DNA of 64,000 bases, taken from NCBI GenBank assembly GCA_965153355.1, contig OZ231128.1:45756001-45820000 (forward strand), in the 5' to 3' direction. The notes beneath the pieces were generated by a model. It saw nothing but the letters and a program-made list of their open reading frames with translations, did not search any database and was not told the origin of the DNA. The DNA comes from Flaccisagitta enflata (Eukaryota; Chaetognatha; Sagittoidea; Aphragmophora). Both the position numbers and the translations under genes were made by a program. Positions 11,588 to 23,154 of this stretch are shown in pieces. Positions within the stretch are counted from its first letter, which is position 1; every line of letters begins with the position of its first letter.

Positions 11588-11763
11588 CAGTGGAACCCCG
11601 CAATAACAGACCCGCCTTTAATGGTTCCCCATCAATAAAGGTCAATATTTAGAGGTCCTAAATAATAGTTTGTAATGTAATTTCACCTCTCTTTAAAGGT
11701 GACCTTGAGATTAAGGTGAAAAATCTTCAGTCCTAATGGGACTGATGAGGCGGGGTCCTGCTG
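11588..11763. mobile_element. MITE with CAGTGGAACCCCGC TIRs
   Basis: Lies 12 bp inside the intron after exon 1. It starts CAGTGGAACCCCGC, ends GCGGGGTCCTGCTG and is flanked by TA at both ends (11586-11587, 11764-11765). The 176-bp body is non-coding. TIR and TA duplication fit pogo/Tigger-like Tc1/mariner MITEs. It is the same family as 30427-30589, which lies in the opposite orientation. Confidence 0.85.
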
Positions 11764-11954
11764 TAATTGGTTGTGTAATTAAATGACTAGCAAAATTTAC
11801 CCCAAAAATGCTCTTTGACTTGTACCAAAAGTCCAAGTATTACTATGTTCATATCATGACCTAAATTTTCAGTTCAAAATCTCATTGTGTTAAAGTGAAC
11901 TTTTCAGTTCCTCACTGTCACTCCAAAAACTTTATAAAACTTATTTCTAACTTA

Positions 11955-12162
11955 ACAAGGCCGGATACAAGGCAGCCCCAGTCGCGTGCGGGTGGGCAGG
12001 GGCTGTATTTGAGGCCACTTAATCATTTGGGCAGGAGCAGTGAGGCCAAAGACCGCAAAAACTTAAAAAGTAAAGTGTGACGGACGGACAAACCGACAGA
12101 CGGACGGACCTACGGATGGACCGACAAAGCGGGTTGTAGAGTCCCATAGCACGTGACTAAAA
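11955..12162 (+). mobile_element. Family A element (AGTCGCGTGC subtype)
   Basis: Head ACAAGGCCGGATACAAGG, box AGTCGCGTGC at 11980-11989, two 'gggcaggRgc' phrases, a GGACGGACC-type core and tail GCACGTGACT at 12149-12158. The tail matches the box except for one position that would still form a G-U pair in RNA. It lies in the collagen intron. Confidence 0.85.
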
Positions 12163-12173
12163 GTATTTAAGTA

Positions 12174-12298
12174 TGTATCTTTATCCAGTGGAGGCACCTT
12201 TTGGTGGGTCTGCCTGCACCAGAGTATTGGAGTTAAAGGACCAAAACTCACTCTAAGGTGCAGGCCTCCAACTGATGACCAAAAACTGGATATAGATA
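12174..12298. repeat. 125-bp foldback
   Basis: The arms GTATCTTTATCCAGT and ACTGGATATAGATAC are inverted, and the interior continues the symmetry (GGAGGCACCTT versus AAGGTGCAGGCCTCC). It could fold into one long imperfect hairpin. It abuts the TIR element starting at 12299. Confidence 0.7.
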
Positions 12299-13030
12299 CA
12301 GTGGAAATCCGATATAACGGTCCTGAAGGGACTGAAGAATTTTGGTTGTTAAATCCATATGTTGTTAAATCAAATTACCTTTTTTTTTTCTTTTCATAAA
12401 GAAACTTAAGCAAAATGAAATAGGCAAACATACATGTTTAATGAATTGTAGTGGTTAAGCATTTGTGTAATTGACAAACAGAAAAACAGATTTACAGATA
12501 TACCCTCTAATGGGTTTGCTTTTATACATTCATAAAACATCATTGTATAGAAATACTTAGATTATTTAGCATGGCAAAAAATACCATAACAATTGAGAGA
12601 AAATTGATTTTGATTCAAAGCTTTCTTAACAAAAATGATAACAGATGTCCATTTGTGTTGCGCTACTCATCTATTTGTGTTTTATTTCTATTTTGTACAT
12701 TTATATGACTTTTTAGTTCAAAGCTTTAAATGTGGTTTAGTTTTTATAATATTATTAAGTATAGTATTAAGTGTGCTCAATGATACATACTTTAAAGAGA
12801 AGCAACTATAAATTCTATCAAATTGTATACTATTGCCTTTAGATAAGGTCTAAATCTTCCATGGGACCTAAAAATAGCACCTCTAAATCAGGTTTGGCTG
12901 TTAAATCAGGTGTTGTTAAATCAGGAAAAATTAACATTATAAAAGCCTAAAAGATTTTGGGACCAAGGCAACATGGTTGTTAAATCAGAAATGCTGCTAA
13001 ATCAGGTGCCGATAAGGCAGTTGTCCACTG
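12299..13030. mobile_element. 732-bp pogo/Tigger-like TIR element
   Basis: Ends are CAGTGGAAATCCGATATAAC and the inverted GGTGCCGATAAGGCAGTTGT followed by CCACTG. TA flanks both sides (12297-12298, 13031-13032). Inner repeats of GTTGTTAAATCAG occur near both ends. No transposase frame is visible, so it is a non-autonomous derivative. Confidence 0.8.
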
Positions 13031-13264
13031 TATATGTATTAAATTGATAAGATTTTTTTCTAAATATGGGAAAGTATCTTTTACCCTTCATGGTGACCTA
13101 TCATCCCATGATATGTCTTCCTTGAAGATGAATTCCCTTTCCTCCAATCACTAAGGTTTCCCTTTCACAAAATTTAGTATAAATTGTCCAAAGTCCCACC
13201 CCCTTTGTTTAATTGAGAGAAAGGGTAGCCACTAGGACATCGGACACCCATAGTTCCTTCTTTT

Positions 13265-13327
13265 ATCGGTCGGTTGGTCGGTCAGTTGGTTGGTCGGTCA
13301 GTCGGTTGGTCGGTCGGTTGGTTGGTC
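13265..13327 (-). mobile_element. Family A (GACC)n core fragment
   Basis: GGTCGGTTGGTCGGTCAG-type repeats ending in GGTCCCCTTTTT match, on the minus strand, the AAAAAGGGGACC start of the long family A core seen at 29941. It is cut by the family B foldback starting at 13337. Confidence 0.65.
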
Positions 13328-13336
13328 CCCTTTTTG

Positions 13337-13765
13337 GGCAGCGGCCCCGAAGGGGTCGATGACCTATGCTTTCACATATATGGGGAATTTTCTCCTCCTC
13401 CTTCTTCTTCTTCTCTGTACCCCCCTCCCCCCAGCCTCCAGGCCCATATCTCAGCCTTGAGGCCCATATCCCAGCCTCAAGGCCGAAATCCCGACTCCAA
13501 GGCCCAAATTCCAGCCTCTAGGGATTTGGGTGTCAAGAATGGGATTTTGGCCTCGAGGCTGGGGTATGGGCCTTGAGGCTGAGATATGGGCCTGAAGGCT
13601 GGGGGGAGGGGGGGTGCAGAGGAGAAGGAGGAGGAGGAGAAAATTCCCCATAAGTGTGAATTGACCCCTTTGGGACCGCTTCCCTGCTCCCCCCTCAACT
13701 TCAACCACAACCTACTTAAGCAGGGCACGGGTACCGCTGACCATCTAACGCTTTTGGGACAATTA
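13337..13765. mobile_element. Family B foldback element
   Basis: A near-complete inverted repeat. GGCAGCGGCCCCGAAGGGGT, ATATGGGGAATTTTC, a CTCCTCC run and GCCTCCAGGCCCATATCTCA-type minisatellite units on the left mirror the right half, with the centre near 13510. The right end is GGGTACCGCTGACCATCTAA followed by CGCTTTTG, the family B head on the minus strand. Frames reading through both arms are spurious. Confidence 0.75.
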
Positions 13766-13831
13766 CTTTTTTGGCGTTTTTAAGCTTTTTGGGCTCGCAG
13801 CTCCTTTCCAAATACCAGTAAAATTCATTCT

Positions 13832-13984
13832 GAGTCATTTTAAGTCATTTTAAGTCATTCTAAGTCATTTTAGGTTATGATAAGTCAATATGGTCAATAT
13901 GGTCATTTGAGCCATTTTAAGTCATTTTAAGTCATTTCAGGTCAACTTGAGTCATTTAAAGTCAATTTAAGTCATCTTAAGCTA
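13832..13984 (+). repeat. 10-bp minisatellite AAGTCATTTT
   Basis: About 15 variable units of TTTTAAGTCA-type sequence. A solitary minus-strand family A head starts 2 bp later (13986-14022). Confidence 0.85.
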
Positions 13985-13985
13985 T

Positions 13986-14022
13986 TTATGTCCCGCACGC
14001 GACTTATAGGTGTTGGCCTTGT
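13986..14022 (-). mobile_element. Solitary family A head fragment (minus)
   Basis: Reverse complement AACAAGGCCAACACCTATAA then GTCGCGTGCGGGACATA. It is nearly identical to 10534-10570, and both sit right of a short-unit minisatellite. Confidence 0.6.
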
Positions 14023-14385
14023 TCAATTAGATATAACCTTTGTTGAATTGACTATCTCTGTCAATGCCAGAGGTCAGCGTTAACTTTTATCCCCTAACCC
14101 AATATTATACATGAAAAAAGATTTTGTGTAGGAGTAAGACAAAAGCCTTGTTTTCTGCATAAAAATTACTTATTCAAAGGTTTTGATATTCATCAACCAC
14201 TAAAATTAGGTTGTAACTAAAATTGGATAGGTGAGTATAAGAGTGGAAGCATGTACTTTTGAATGTTTTGTTTATTTATAGATATTCAGTTGATTTTGGA
14301 AAACAGTTTTCTTCAAGTTTTTTTTAGATACTTTTTATTGCACTTTTCATAAGCGACATTGAAAAAAGACACTAAATCAATTTAG

Positions 14386-14484
14386 GTTCAAAAGGAAATA
14401 AAGGTGATCCTGGACCAATTGGAGCCACGGGAGATCAAGGACCAAGAGGATTAAGAGGAGAAAGAGGAGAAGAAGGGGATCGAG
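14386..14484 (+). CDS. Collagen triple-helix exon 2 (internal)
   Basis: A 99-bp exon with 11 uninterrupted Gly-X-Y triplets: GSKGNKGDPGPIGATG, then DQGPRGLRGERGEEGDR, with the split glycine completed from the preceding exon. The acceptor is AATTTAG and the donor GTGAGTACC; both introns are phase 1. It matches exon 3 at most residues (shared GDPGP, GDQGPRGLRGERGE) and in the upstream intron (ACATTGAAAAAA, then ACACTAAATCAA), so the two come from a duplication that included flanking intron. Relative to exon 1 it lacks one triplet, which keeps the repeat in register. GLRGER resembles the GxxGER form of integrin-binding collagen motifs, but binding is only a guess. The chain type cannot be named. 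Confidence 0.85.
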
Positions 14485-14970
14485 GTGAGTACCTAACTGT
14501 GTTGTGTGAGCATAAAAATATGTATAACCTTGTTTTCTATGCAGGGCCCCCTCCTTTTTTTCACTGAACAAAAAAAAGGGTCTGATTTGAAAGAATAGCA
14601 GGAAATAACGGGTGTTTGAAAAAAAGTGAGTCTGTAACAAGAGCTGTTAGAATCATGCGCTTTTTTAGGTGTCGAGATCTTTGTTCCGAGGGTTTAATTC
14701 TTAAAGATTTTTGTATAAGCTGGTGTCTAAGTTGTCCTTTGCAAAGCTTAAAGCGGAGCATTTTATAGGGAAACAGCTCTTTTCGCCTTGTTTTTGCTGA
14801 AAGTTTGATATGGGGAAACTTTTAATCTTGATTAACTTGGAAATCTTCAATGAAAAGACAAAAAATCATATTCCAAAATGTAAAATAAATTGACCTCTAT
14901 CAGATGGTACCTTGTTTGCGTCTCTATGTGCTCCATAGTGGGCATATTCAGCGACAAACCTCTACCGATT

Positions 14971-15926
14971 CAGGGTGTACGCTTTCTTTTGACCGATTAA
15001 GAATCGACATAGCTTTTTTCCTAGAAAAGCTAATCAAATTCTGAAAAAAGGTCTGAATAGATCTTGAAGTGCAGTTTTTTTTTCACCAATTTTTTATATC
15101 TGCGCTTTTAAATATGCCCACTATGAATGATTGAAGAAGACAACAATATTCAGCCTGCATCTTTAATCAGGATAACTATGGCAAAAAGAAAAAGCAAACT
15201 ACTTGTTTGTTAGCGTTTCACATCCAAGCAATAAAAAAAACATTTTGAAGCTCTGTGAAAGATCTTTTCAATGAGACCTTGCTGGTTGTCCTACCTCTAT
15301 TTGTTTAGAAAACGCAGAAGAATCAAGACAGGTGGTCAAGAATTTGGAATTTCAGTGCGACCTGATTTTCATGGGTTATCTTCATTGTAACATTCAAATA
15401 AAAGAATGGAGATGGAAATGTGTTTTTGGCCCCATTTTAAAGAGAATTCATAGCTCTTTAATTTGGATATCGAGTTGCTAAGACAATCCTGAGTTGCGTA
15501 ATTGACGAAAATGATAAGAGTAAAATTTCTCATTGGAAAAAAAAACCAAAATGAGCATTTTTTTCAATTTGTGAATTTTTTCTTTATTCCTTTGCCATTT
15601 TTAAAGGAATGAAGCTACTATGTCCAGCAACGTCGCATTTTGAAGATTTTTTGCAAAGCTTTTGAGCAGTCATTGATTTTCTGTAGTTCAGGCCTAAAGT
15701 TAAAGAGAAACTAGTAAAAGAAGTTGTCCATTTTTTTTTTACCATGATTAGTTGACTGGATAAAGTTGTTTACTTTAAACTCCCGTGGCTCCCAAGCTAA
15801 AAAACGCAAATACATAAAAAAACTACACTTCAAGATCTTTTCAGACCTTTTTTCAGAATTGGATTAGCTTTTCTAGGAAAAAAGTTATGTCGATTCTTAA
15901 TTGGTCAAAAGAAAGCGTACACCCTG
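14971..15926. mobile_element. 956-bp TIR element, CAGGGTGTACGC ends
   Basis: Long TIRs of about 110 bp: CAGGGTGTACGCTTTCTTTT at the left and its inverse at 15907-15926, continuing through TAAGAATCGACATA, AGAAAAGCTAAT and AGATCTTGAAGTG. The right flank is TA and the left is TT. The ends and size fit a non-autonomous Tc1/mariner element. The interior shares GCTCTGTGAAAGATCTTTTC with the foldback at 47411. It lies in the intron between exons 2 and 3. Confidence 0.85.
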
Positions 15927-16181
15927 TATAAAGAAGCAATTAAGATTTTTGATTGTTCAATTATGTTTTCCTTGTTTTAACAATAGTACCAAAAATTTTA
16001 TTCTAGAATATTTCAAAAGAATAATTTCACAAGGAAAATCATTATTCATCAAAGCTATCTACAAAATGATAGATTTTTTTATGGCTGCGGGAGCGCTTAT
16101 AATAAAGTAAGATGGCCAAATCATTTTTCAATTTCAGAAGCGCCTGGGGTGCTAAATAAAGAAAATACGGTATCTTCTCCA

Positions 16182-16340
16182 ACAAGGCCAGATACACGGC
16201 AATCCAGTCGCGGATGGTTGGGCAGGAGCAGTTATGAGAAAACTGCTTGGAGTTCAAAAATGTGATGGACCAACGGACCAACGGACCAACGGACCAACTG
16301 ACCAACCAACATGGCAAGGTCGCGTGTCCGCAACTAAAAA
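16182..16340 (+). mobile_element. Family A element
   Basis: Head ACAAGGCCAGATACACGGC, box AGTCGCGGAT (16205-16214), TTGGGCAGGAGCAGTTATG, core of GGACCAACGGACCAAC units, tail GTCCGCAACT (16326-16335) then AAAAA. The box and tail pair with one mismatch and one wobble. It sits about 70 bp upstream of collagen exon 3. Confidence 0.85.
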
Positions 16341-16410
16341 TGCTGATTGACTTGTACGTGTAGTCCCAGTAACATATGCAACATTGAAAAAAAACACTAA
16401 ATCAAATTAG

Positions 16411-16509
16411 GTCCAAAGGGAAAAGAAGGTGATCCTGGACCAGATGGAGCCAGAGGAGATCAAGGACCAAGAGGATTAAGAGGAGAAAGAGGAGAGGATG
16501 GAGGAAGAG
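16411..16509 (+). CDS. Collagen triple-helix exon 3 (internal)
   Basis: A 99-bp exon with 11 Gly-X-Y triplets: GPKGKEGDPGPDGARG, then DQGPRGLRGERGEDGGR, closed by a split glycine codon. Acceptor AAATTAG, donor GTGAGTACC, phase 1 on both sides. It is the nearest relative of exon 2. The intron upstream (16337-16380) also resembles 11807-11853 downstream of exon 1 (shared AAATGCT, TTGACTTGTAC, AGTCC), so several intron segments of this gene derive from one repeated exon-plus-intron unit. No further exon is recognisable downstream, so the following intron is long, the gene continues beyond the window, or later exons lack the Gly-X-Y pattern. Confidence 0.85.
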
Positions 16510-16744
16510 GTGAGTACCATTGCACTTGTCTAAAAAAAAGATTTATCCTAAAAAAACGAAGGCATCTCATGATGAGGGACTTTTATCAATATTTACAGTA
16601 AATCAAACAGTCAAAAATGCATCAAATGTTCAGCGGTACTTTGTTTCAACTTATGAAAGGATGTGTTTTACAGAGAGACTGATGACCTATACAGGCTATA
16701 CTGGCGTTAGTATACAGTTCAAGAATTAAATCCTATTTGCTGGC

Positions 16745-16862
16745 ATTTGAGCATGGAGGATTGCCTATGGGCCAAAAGGCAGGAATATGAGCCTCGTGGC
16801 AAGCCGGAATATGAGCCTCAAGGCCAGGGCCTTGAAGAGATAAGTTCATCCCCCTATAAGAA
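16745..16862 (+). repeat. Short family B minisatellite fragment
   Basis: Three or four units of the GGAATATGAGCCTCRNGGC type, as in family B cores, without recognisable ends. Confidence 0.5.
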
Positions 16863-16962
16863 TGGGAGCCTGGGCAACAGGGGGGTCCAGGGAACCTCTA
16901 AGGTAGGAGAAACAGGTCCCACAAGCGTCATATTGACTAGAACCGGGGATCTGACCCTACTA

Positions 16963-17157
16963 CAGTGGAACCCCGCTTCCTTGACAACGCCGTTAACCTT
17001 TAATGGACAACAAGCTGCGGTCCCAAATTTTTCTGGCCTTTTGTAACACTAAATGGCCCTTCGATAACGGCCACGCCTTTAACAGTGAGTTAGCAATATC
17101 GGTCAAAAAATTTGGGCCAAAATGATTTCAAACTCCTTGTTAGCGGTGAACTGACTG
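16963..17157. mobile_element. MITE with CAGTGGAACCCCGC end
   Basis: Starts CAGTGGAACCCCGCTTCC and ends GCGGTGAACTGACTG, with TA at 16961-16962 and 17158-17159. The 195-bp body is non-coding and diverged from 11588-11763 but has the same terminal signature. Confidence 0.75.
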
Positions 17158-17159
17158 TA

Positions 17160-17860
17160 GCCTGAAACAGCAGGACCAATTTGCGATTGAGGCATTTTTC
17201 AGCAATCCAATCATTTCTTGTTACCATAGCGTGGTGTAGATATTTTGGCACTTTGCCCTTTTACTCATCTTTTACTATTTGGCCTAAGATATTGTCATAT
17301 CTTCTTTACTTCTCATTCTACAACATAGCTAAAGGTAGCGTATATATATTAGGTTACCAGTCTCTCTAGAAGCAGGGCTCGAGCCCAATTTAGCAGTGTT
17401 GCACAAATTACTACAAGGGATAATTAGGCATAATTATTGTTTATTTACAACTTACGTTAAAAGACGAACGAGAATGGGATTCACATCAGTAGAGATTCAT
17501 CTTCAGGCGAGTGTCAAATAAACATCAAACTGTCTTTTATAGTTGCCCTTCATTCACTAAACTGTTTATAACAAATGAAGATCAAACTGACAAATCTTTG
17601 TCGAAACATGAGTTCATGATTCCAAATATTCTAAAACATATGAGGACATTTATTGGAATCATGAGAGAAAAGTGAAGAATGTTATGTTTTATTTTATATT
17701 GAAATATTGAACTATAAACATGTGGATTTTATTAAACCATTGTTATCTAAAATTAAAGCCAATTATTAACATTACCCCCTGCTATAAATATCTTATTTAA
17801 AGATATTTTATTGTTAAGCTTGAATTTTATAGATAGAATATTAATAAAATCTTTTATATT
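17160..17860. other. No gene seen
   Basis: AT-rich DNA without a recognisable repeat or exon. Possibly the intron following collagen exon 3. Confidence 0.35.
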
Positions 17861-17869
17861 GTTGCCATT

Positions 17870-17970
17870 GTTGTTGTTGTTGTCGTCGTTGTTGTTTTTG
17901 TTTGTTTGATTGCTTGTTTGTTTGTTTGTTTTTTTTCCTTGTTTGTTTGCTTGTTTGCTTGTTTGAAAGG

Positions 17971-18051
<81 letters not shown>
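17870..18051 (+). repeat. (TTG)n microsatellite with TTTG/GTTTGCTT interior
   Basis: A (TTG)n block at 17972-18051 and a shorter one at 17870-17900 are separated by TTTG-type repeats. Poly-Gln and poly-Cys frames across it are spurious. Confidence 0.95.
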
Positions 18052-18052
<1 letters not shown>

Positions 18053-18233
18053 AATTTCATTGTTATGGTTATTGTTTTCATCGCCGGTGTAGTTTTTGTG
18101 AAGGTGACTCTGGTGTGGTTCTTGTTATGACAATTGAAACAACATTGCCCTTACAAAAGCGGGCCAGAATTCTCCAATTTACAAAGGATGAAGGCCTTGC
18201 AAGCTTTCAATGGTGTTTACTCCGGATTGCTCA

Positions 18234-19559
18234 CACTCATAAAAAAATGAAAATTATATTTGTTGATATTAGAATTTTTGGTTCCAAAGTTATATTTTTT
18301 ATTATTATATTCCGGTTATATAAATGTTATATATGGTTATATCGATGTTATACAAGTTATACAGGCGAAAACGGCAAAAAAAATCCCAAATTATACCGAT
18401 TATTTTGATTATACTTAAATTATAACAAAAAGTTATACTTTTGGTCTAACTTTTTGATATAATCGATATAACTATGGCCAGAAAGATCCACGCGGTTATA
18501 CTACAATTATAATTTAAAAAAAGTTATATTTCAATTATAATTCTTTAAAAATTATATTTATACTATAATTTCTTTCTCATTTGCATAATGTCGTTTTACC
18601 TGATATCTTGCTTTTGTGATTTTCTATAAAGTTCTCATCAAAAGTGAGAACTTTTATAGATTCAGACTAAGCATCTATAGCTTAAGTCTTTTCCTATAAA
18701 GTTCGCATTAAAAATGCAAACAGTTATAGAACAAGACTAAGCATACAGAGCAAGTCTGTCTAAAGCTATCGGCAGATCATTGTGGATCATACTGGGCCAG
18801 ATAGCGTATAGATTTTTTCTATTTTCTATATTCAACATTTTGAACTGGAATGGTCTACAGGCAGTAATACAGTAACTATCACATAAGAACTACATATGTT
18901 GGATAAATCATAAGATAACATCATTGAGCTAATTCCCTATGTCAACTTAACATGTGTATAAAGTTTCATTATAAACTTTAAAGAAAAGGGCAAGATATTA
19001 GGCAAAATGTTCTGAGCTACTTTATGCAAATGATATATATATGATATATAATTTATATAATATTTGGATCCCAGTATTTTGACAAAGTCGGATTATATAA
19101 GTTGTACAACTCTGAGACTGAAATTTCACAGAGTCTAATTAGATCAGTTATACAGTTTCTCGACTTTCTCGGCCCAGGAATTACAATCAATATAACTTTA
19201 AGCCTTTTTCTTTGCAGCCATTTTTTTTAACTGCAGCACTCTATATGTAAATGTATGGATTTTTCCTGATAGTGGAGACCATGATCAATCCTCAAATAAG
19301 TGTTTCAGTAAAATTTTTTGGAGCGTCATTGTATAACTGGTATAATAACAGTAAATCGTTCCTAGCTAGCACACCGCTGAAGCACTAATGCTCATCTTTT
19401 GAACAATGATAGCGACCTCCCCAAGGACCATTTTGATAAAAAAAAAAAGGAGTCGACCCAACTATATAATCTATATAATAAGACAAAAAGTTGAAAAATA
19501 TAACTTTGGAACCAAAAATTCTAATTTCAACAAATATAATTTTCATTTTTTTATGAGTG
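18234..19559. mobile_element. 1.3-kb non-coding TIR element, copy 2
   Basis: Begins CACTCATAAAAAAATGAAAA and ends in the exact inverse. The TIR runs about 60 bp with almost no mismatch. It is homologous to 6752-8048 from end to end and in the same orientation. Copy 1 has CACTGAT at both ends and copy 2 has CACTCAT at both ends, so the two ends of each copy changed together. No coding capacity. Confidence 0.85.
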
Positions 19560-19647
19560 CACAAATATCCTTTACAATTAGCAAAATAAATGCTTGTAAA
19601 CCTGAAAAAAACTATCAGCTTGACTGCATACCTATGTTTGGTTTCAA

Positions 19648-19967
19648 ACAAGACCGGATACATGGCAAGACAGTCGCGCACGGTTGGGCTGGGGTCGTAA
19701 TACTAAAACCGCTCACAGTTCTAAACAAGGTCGGACACACGGCAAGACAGTCGCGAACGGTTGGGCTGGGGTCGTAATGCAAAAACCGCTCGCACTTCAA
19801 AAAAGAAAAAAAAACAAGGCCGGATACACGGCAATACAGTCACGGACGGTTGGGCAGGAGCAGTAGTGCGAAAACCGCTCGTAATTTAGAAATGTTACGG
19901 GACGGACGGACCGACGGACCGACGGACCGACCGGCAAGGTGTAGAGTCGCGTGTCCGCGACTAAAAA
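19648..19967 (+). mobile_element. Family A element with three tandem heads and one tail
   Basis: Heads start near 19648, 19724 and 19813. Each has ACAAGRYCGGAYACAYGGCA, an AGTCRCGNAC box, a TTGGGCTGGGG or TTGGGCAGGAG phrase and AAAACCGCTC. Only the third is followed by the GGACGGACCGACGGACC core and the hairpin tail (AGTCGCG at 19945-19951, CGCGACT at 19956-19962, then AAAAA). The box of head 3 (19838-19847) pairs with the tail with one mismatch. Confidence 0.85.
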
Positions 19968-19974
19968 TCGATAT

Positions 19975-20497
<523 letters not shown>

Positions 20498-20709
20498 GGA
20501 CGCGCTTTCATCTCACGCAAACTGTCACTGACATAGGACGTGGTCATGTTCAACGCGTGTGTGTGTGTGTGCGTGCACGTTAACGAGTGTCCGCGCGCGT
20601 GAACTAACATCTTTTGAAAAGGGTGAGCGCGTAAACGCGTTTGCGGATCAAATATGAGTGCGTGAGCAGCAGGAAAGTGTAACTGCGTTTGCGTGCGCAA
20701 GTAAAAGGA

Positions 20710-21060
<351 letters not shown>

Positions 21061-21163
21061 TTAAGTCACGCTGACCAGAAAGCCAGGGTGGATACTCGGC
21101 TACCAAAGTCACGTGGCAGTGACAAACAGTGATAGTAAAGCTTTTTGACAAGGCAGTGATAAA

Positions 21164-21540
21164 ACAAGGCCGGATACATGGCAAGACAGTCACGGACAGT
21201 TGGACAGGGTCCATAATGCAAAAACCGCTCGTAATTCAACAAGGCAGGATACATGGCCGGACAGTCGCGGACAGTTGGACAGGGGCCGTTATGCAAAAAC
21301 CACTCGTAATTCAACAAGGCGGGATACATGGCAGGACAGTTGCGGACGATTAGACAGGGGACGTTATGCAAAAACCGCTTGTAATTCAACAAGGCGGGAT
21401 ACATGGCAGGACAGTTGCAGACGGTTGGACAGGGGCCGTTTTGCAAAAACCACTCGTGATTTAAAAACATTTGAGTTAGACGGACCGACAAACTAACCGA
21501 CCAACACGACAAGGTGTAGATTCGCATGTCCGCGACTTAG
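21164..21540 (+). mobile_element. Family A element with four tandem heads and one tail
   Basis: Heads begin near 21164, 21239, 21314 and 21389, a regular 75-bp period. Each has ACAAGGCNGGATACATGGC, an AGTYRCGGAC-type box, TTGGACAGGG and a CAAAAACCRCTYGTAATTC end. One GGACCGACAAACTAACCGAC core and one GTCCGCGACTTAGAAAA tail follow the last head. The head boxes differ from each other (AGTCACGGAC, AGTCGCGGAC, AGTTGCGGAC, AGTTGCAGAC). Confidence 0.9.
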
Positions 21541-21888
21541 AAAACTGCAAGTCATAGCAAAGAAAATCAAATCATTACAGACCAATGGATGGATCAAACG
21601 ACGGACCAAAAGATATTTTGTTTGTAGTGTCCCTTTCAAGCAATATCAAAGCAAGAGAGTAAGAAAATCAAAGTGAACACATAGAAATGCTTGATGGATG
21701 AAGAAAGGAAAAGAAAAAGCATGAAGTCGAAAAATAAAAAGAAAAGGAAAGAAAGAGAAAAGAAAAGAAAGAAGAAGACTGAAGGCAAGAAACAATCGAT
21801 CGCGACCTTTTTATATCCCATTCTGGAACAGACAAAGACGAAGACGAAGATGAAAACATGTCACTTTCAATAAACACAAGCATACACA

Positions 21889-22500
<612 letters not shown>

Positions 22501-22504
22501 ACTG

Positions 22505-22996
22505 TCTGTCGTCCTGCGTCTCGATGATGGTCGCACGGAACAATGCTATAAAAGAAATGGAAGTCGTTGGGATGAATTACCGTAAAAACGACAAAGGCGA
22601 CGATTTTTATAGTGACATCATTCTGTCATCTTTGTCATTTTTTGTCATTTGCGGTCAGTCTAGGGCGATTCTTCCTTTTCTATGTCGTTTTGCCCAAAAC
22701 GCCTTTGTTGTCGTTTGGTTTTTTTTTCCAACTCGAATGCGCATTTTAAAACACAGCCAAGTTGAGAAGGCAAATATTTATTTTTATCATATCGACACCA
22801 TTCAGAGTACTAACCGTACATAATTTGCTTGTCGTTATTGTAAGACTCATTAAAGTGTGCCTTACAGTGAAGCTGCTTTTTTGCTTAGAAATAAACAACC
22901 GCAAAATCTCTACTGGGACAACTGGTAAAATGCAATATAGACGGGTGTGTCTTATCCGCGGGTCCAATTAAGGGCGTGTTTATAGTGACAACCAAA
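22505..22996. other. No gene seen; TTAA-flanked GGGCGTGTTTATAG end at 22968
   Basis: A TTAA followed by GGGCGTGTTTATAGTGAC at 22968-22989 matches the left TIR of the element at 33202-33480; here it is interrupted at once by a family A copy. The ~100-codon plus-strand frame at 22524-22823 has no recognisable domain. Confidence 0.45.
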
Positions 22997-23154
22997 AACG
23001 GTCGGTCGGTTGGTCGGTCGGTTGGTCACACTTTACTTTTTTTATGATTTTATTTTTTTGACCTCACTACTCCTGACCAAATGGTCTGGTGACCTCAAAT
23101 ATGGCCCCTGCCCACCCGAACGCGACTTCGATAGCCGTGTATCCGGCCTTGTTT
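22997..23154 (-). mobile_element. Family A element, minus strand, lacking tail hairpin
   Basis: On the minus strand: ACAAGGCCGGATACACGGCT, box AGTCGCGTTC, GGTGGGCAGGGGCC, the second 'caggag' phrase, AAAGTAAAGTGTG and a GACCAACCGACCGACC core that ends without the terminal hairpin. Confidence 0.75.

Noticed and set aside
12174-12298. Candidate structured RNA gene
   Set aside because: The hairpin is adequately explained as a foldback repeat; no promoter or terminator signal is seen.
16859-16914. Possible fourth collagen exon (GSLGNRGVQGTSK)
   Set aside because: Glycine spacing breaks after four triplets, there is no good acceptor, and it adjoins family B minisatellite. It is probably coincidence.
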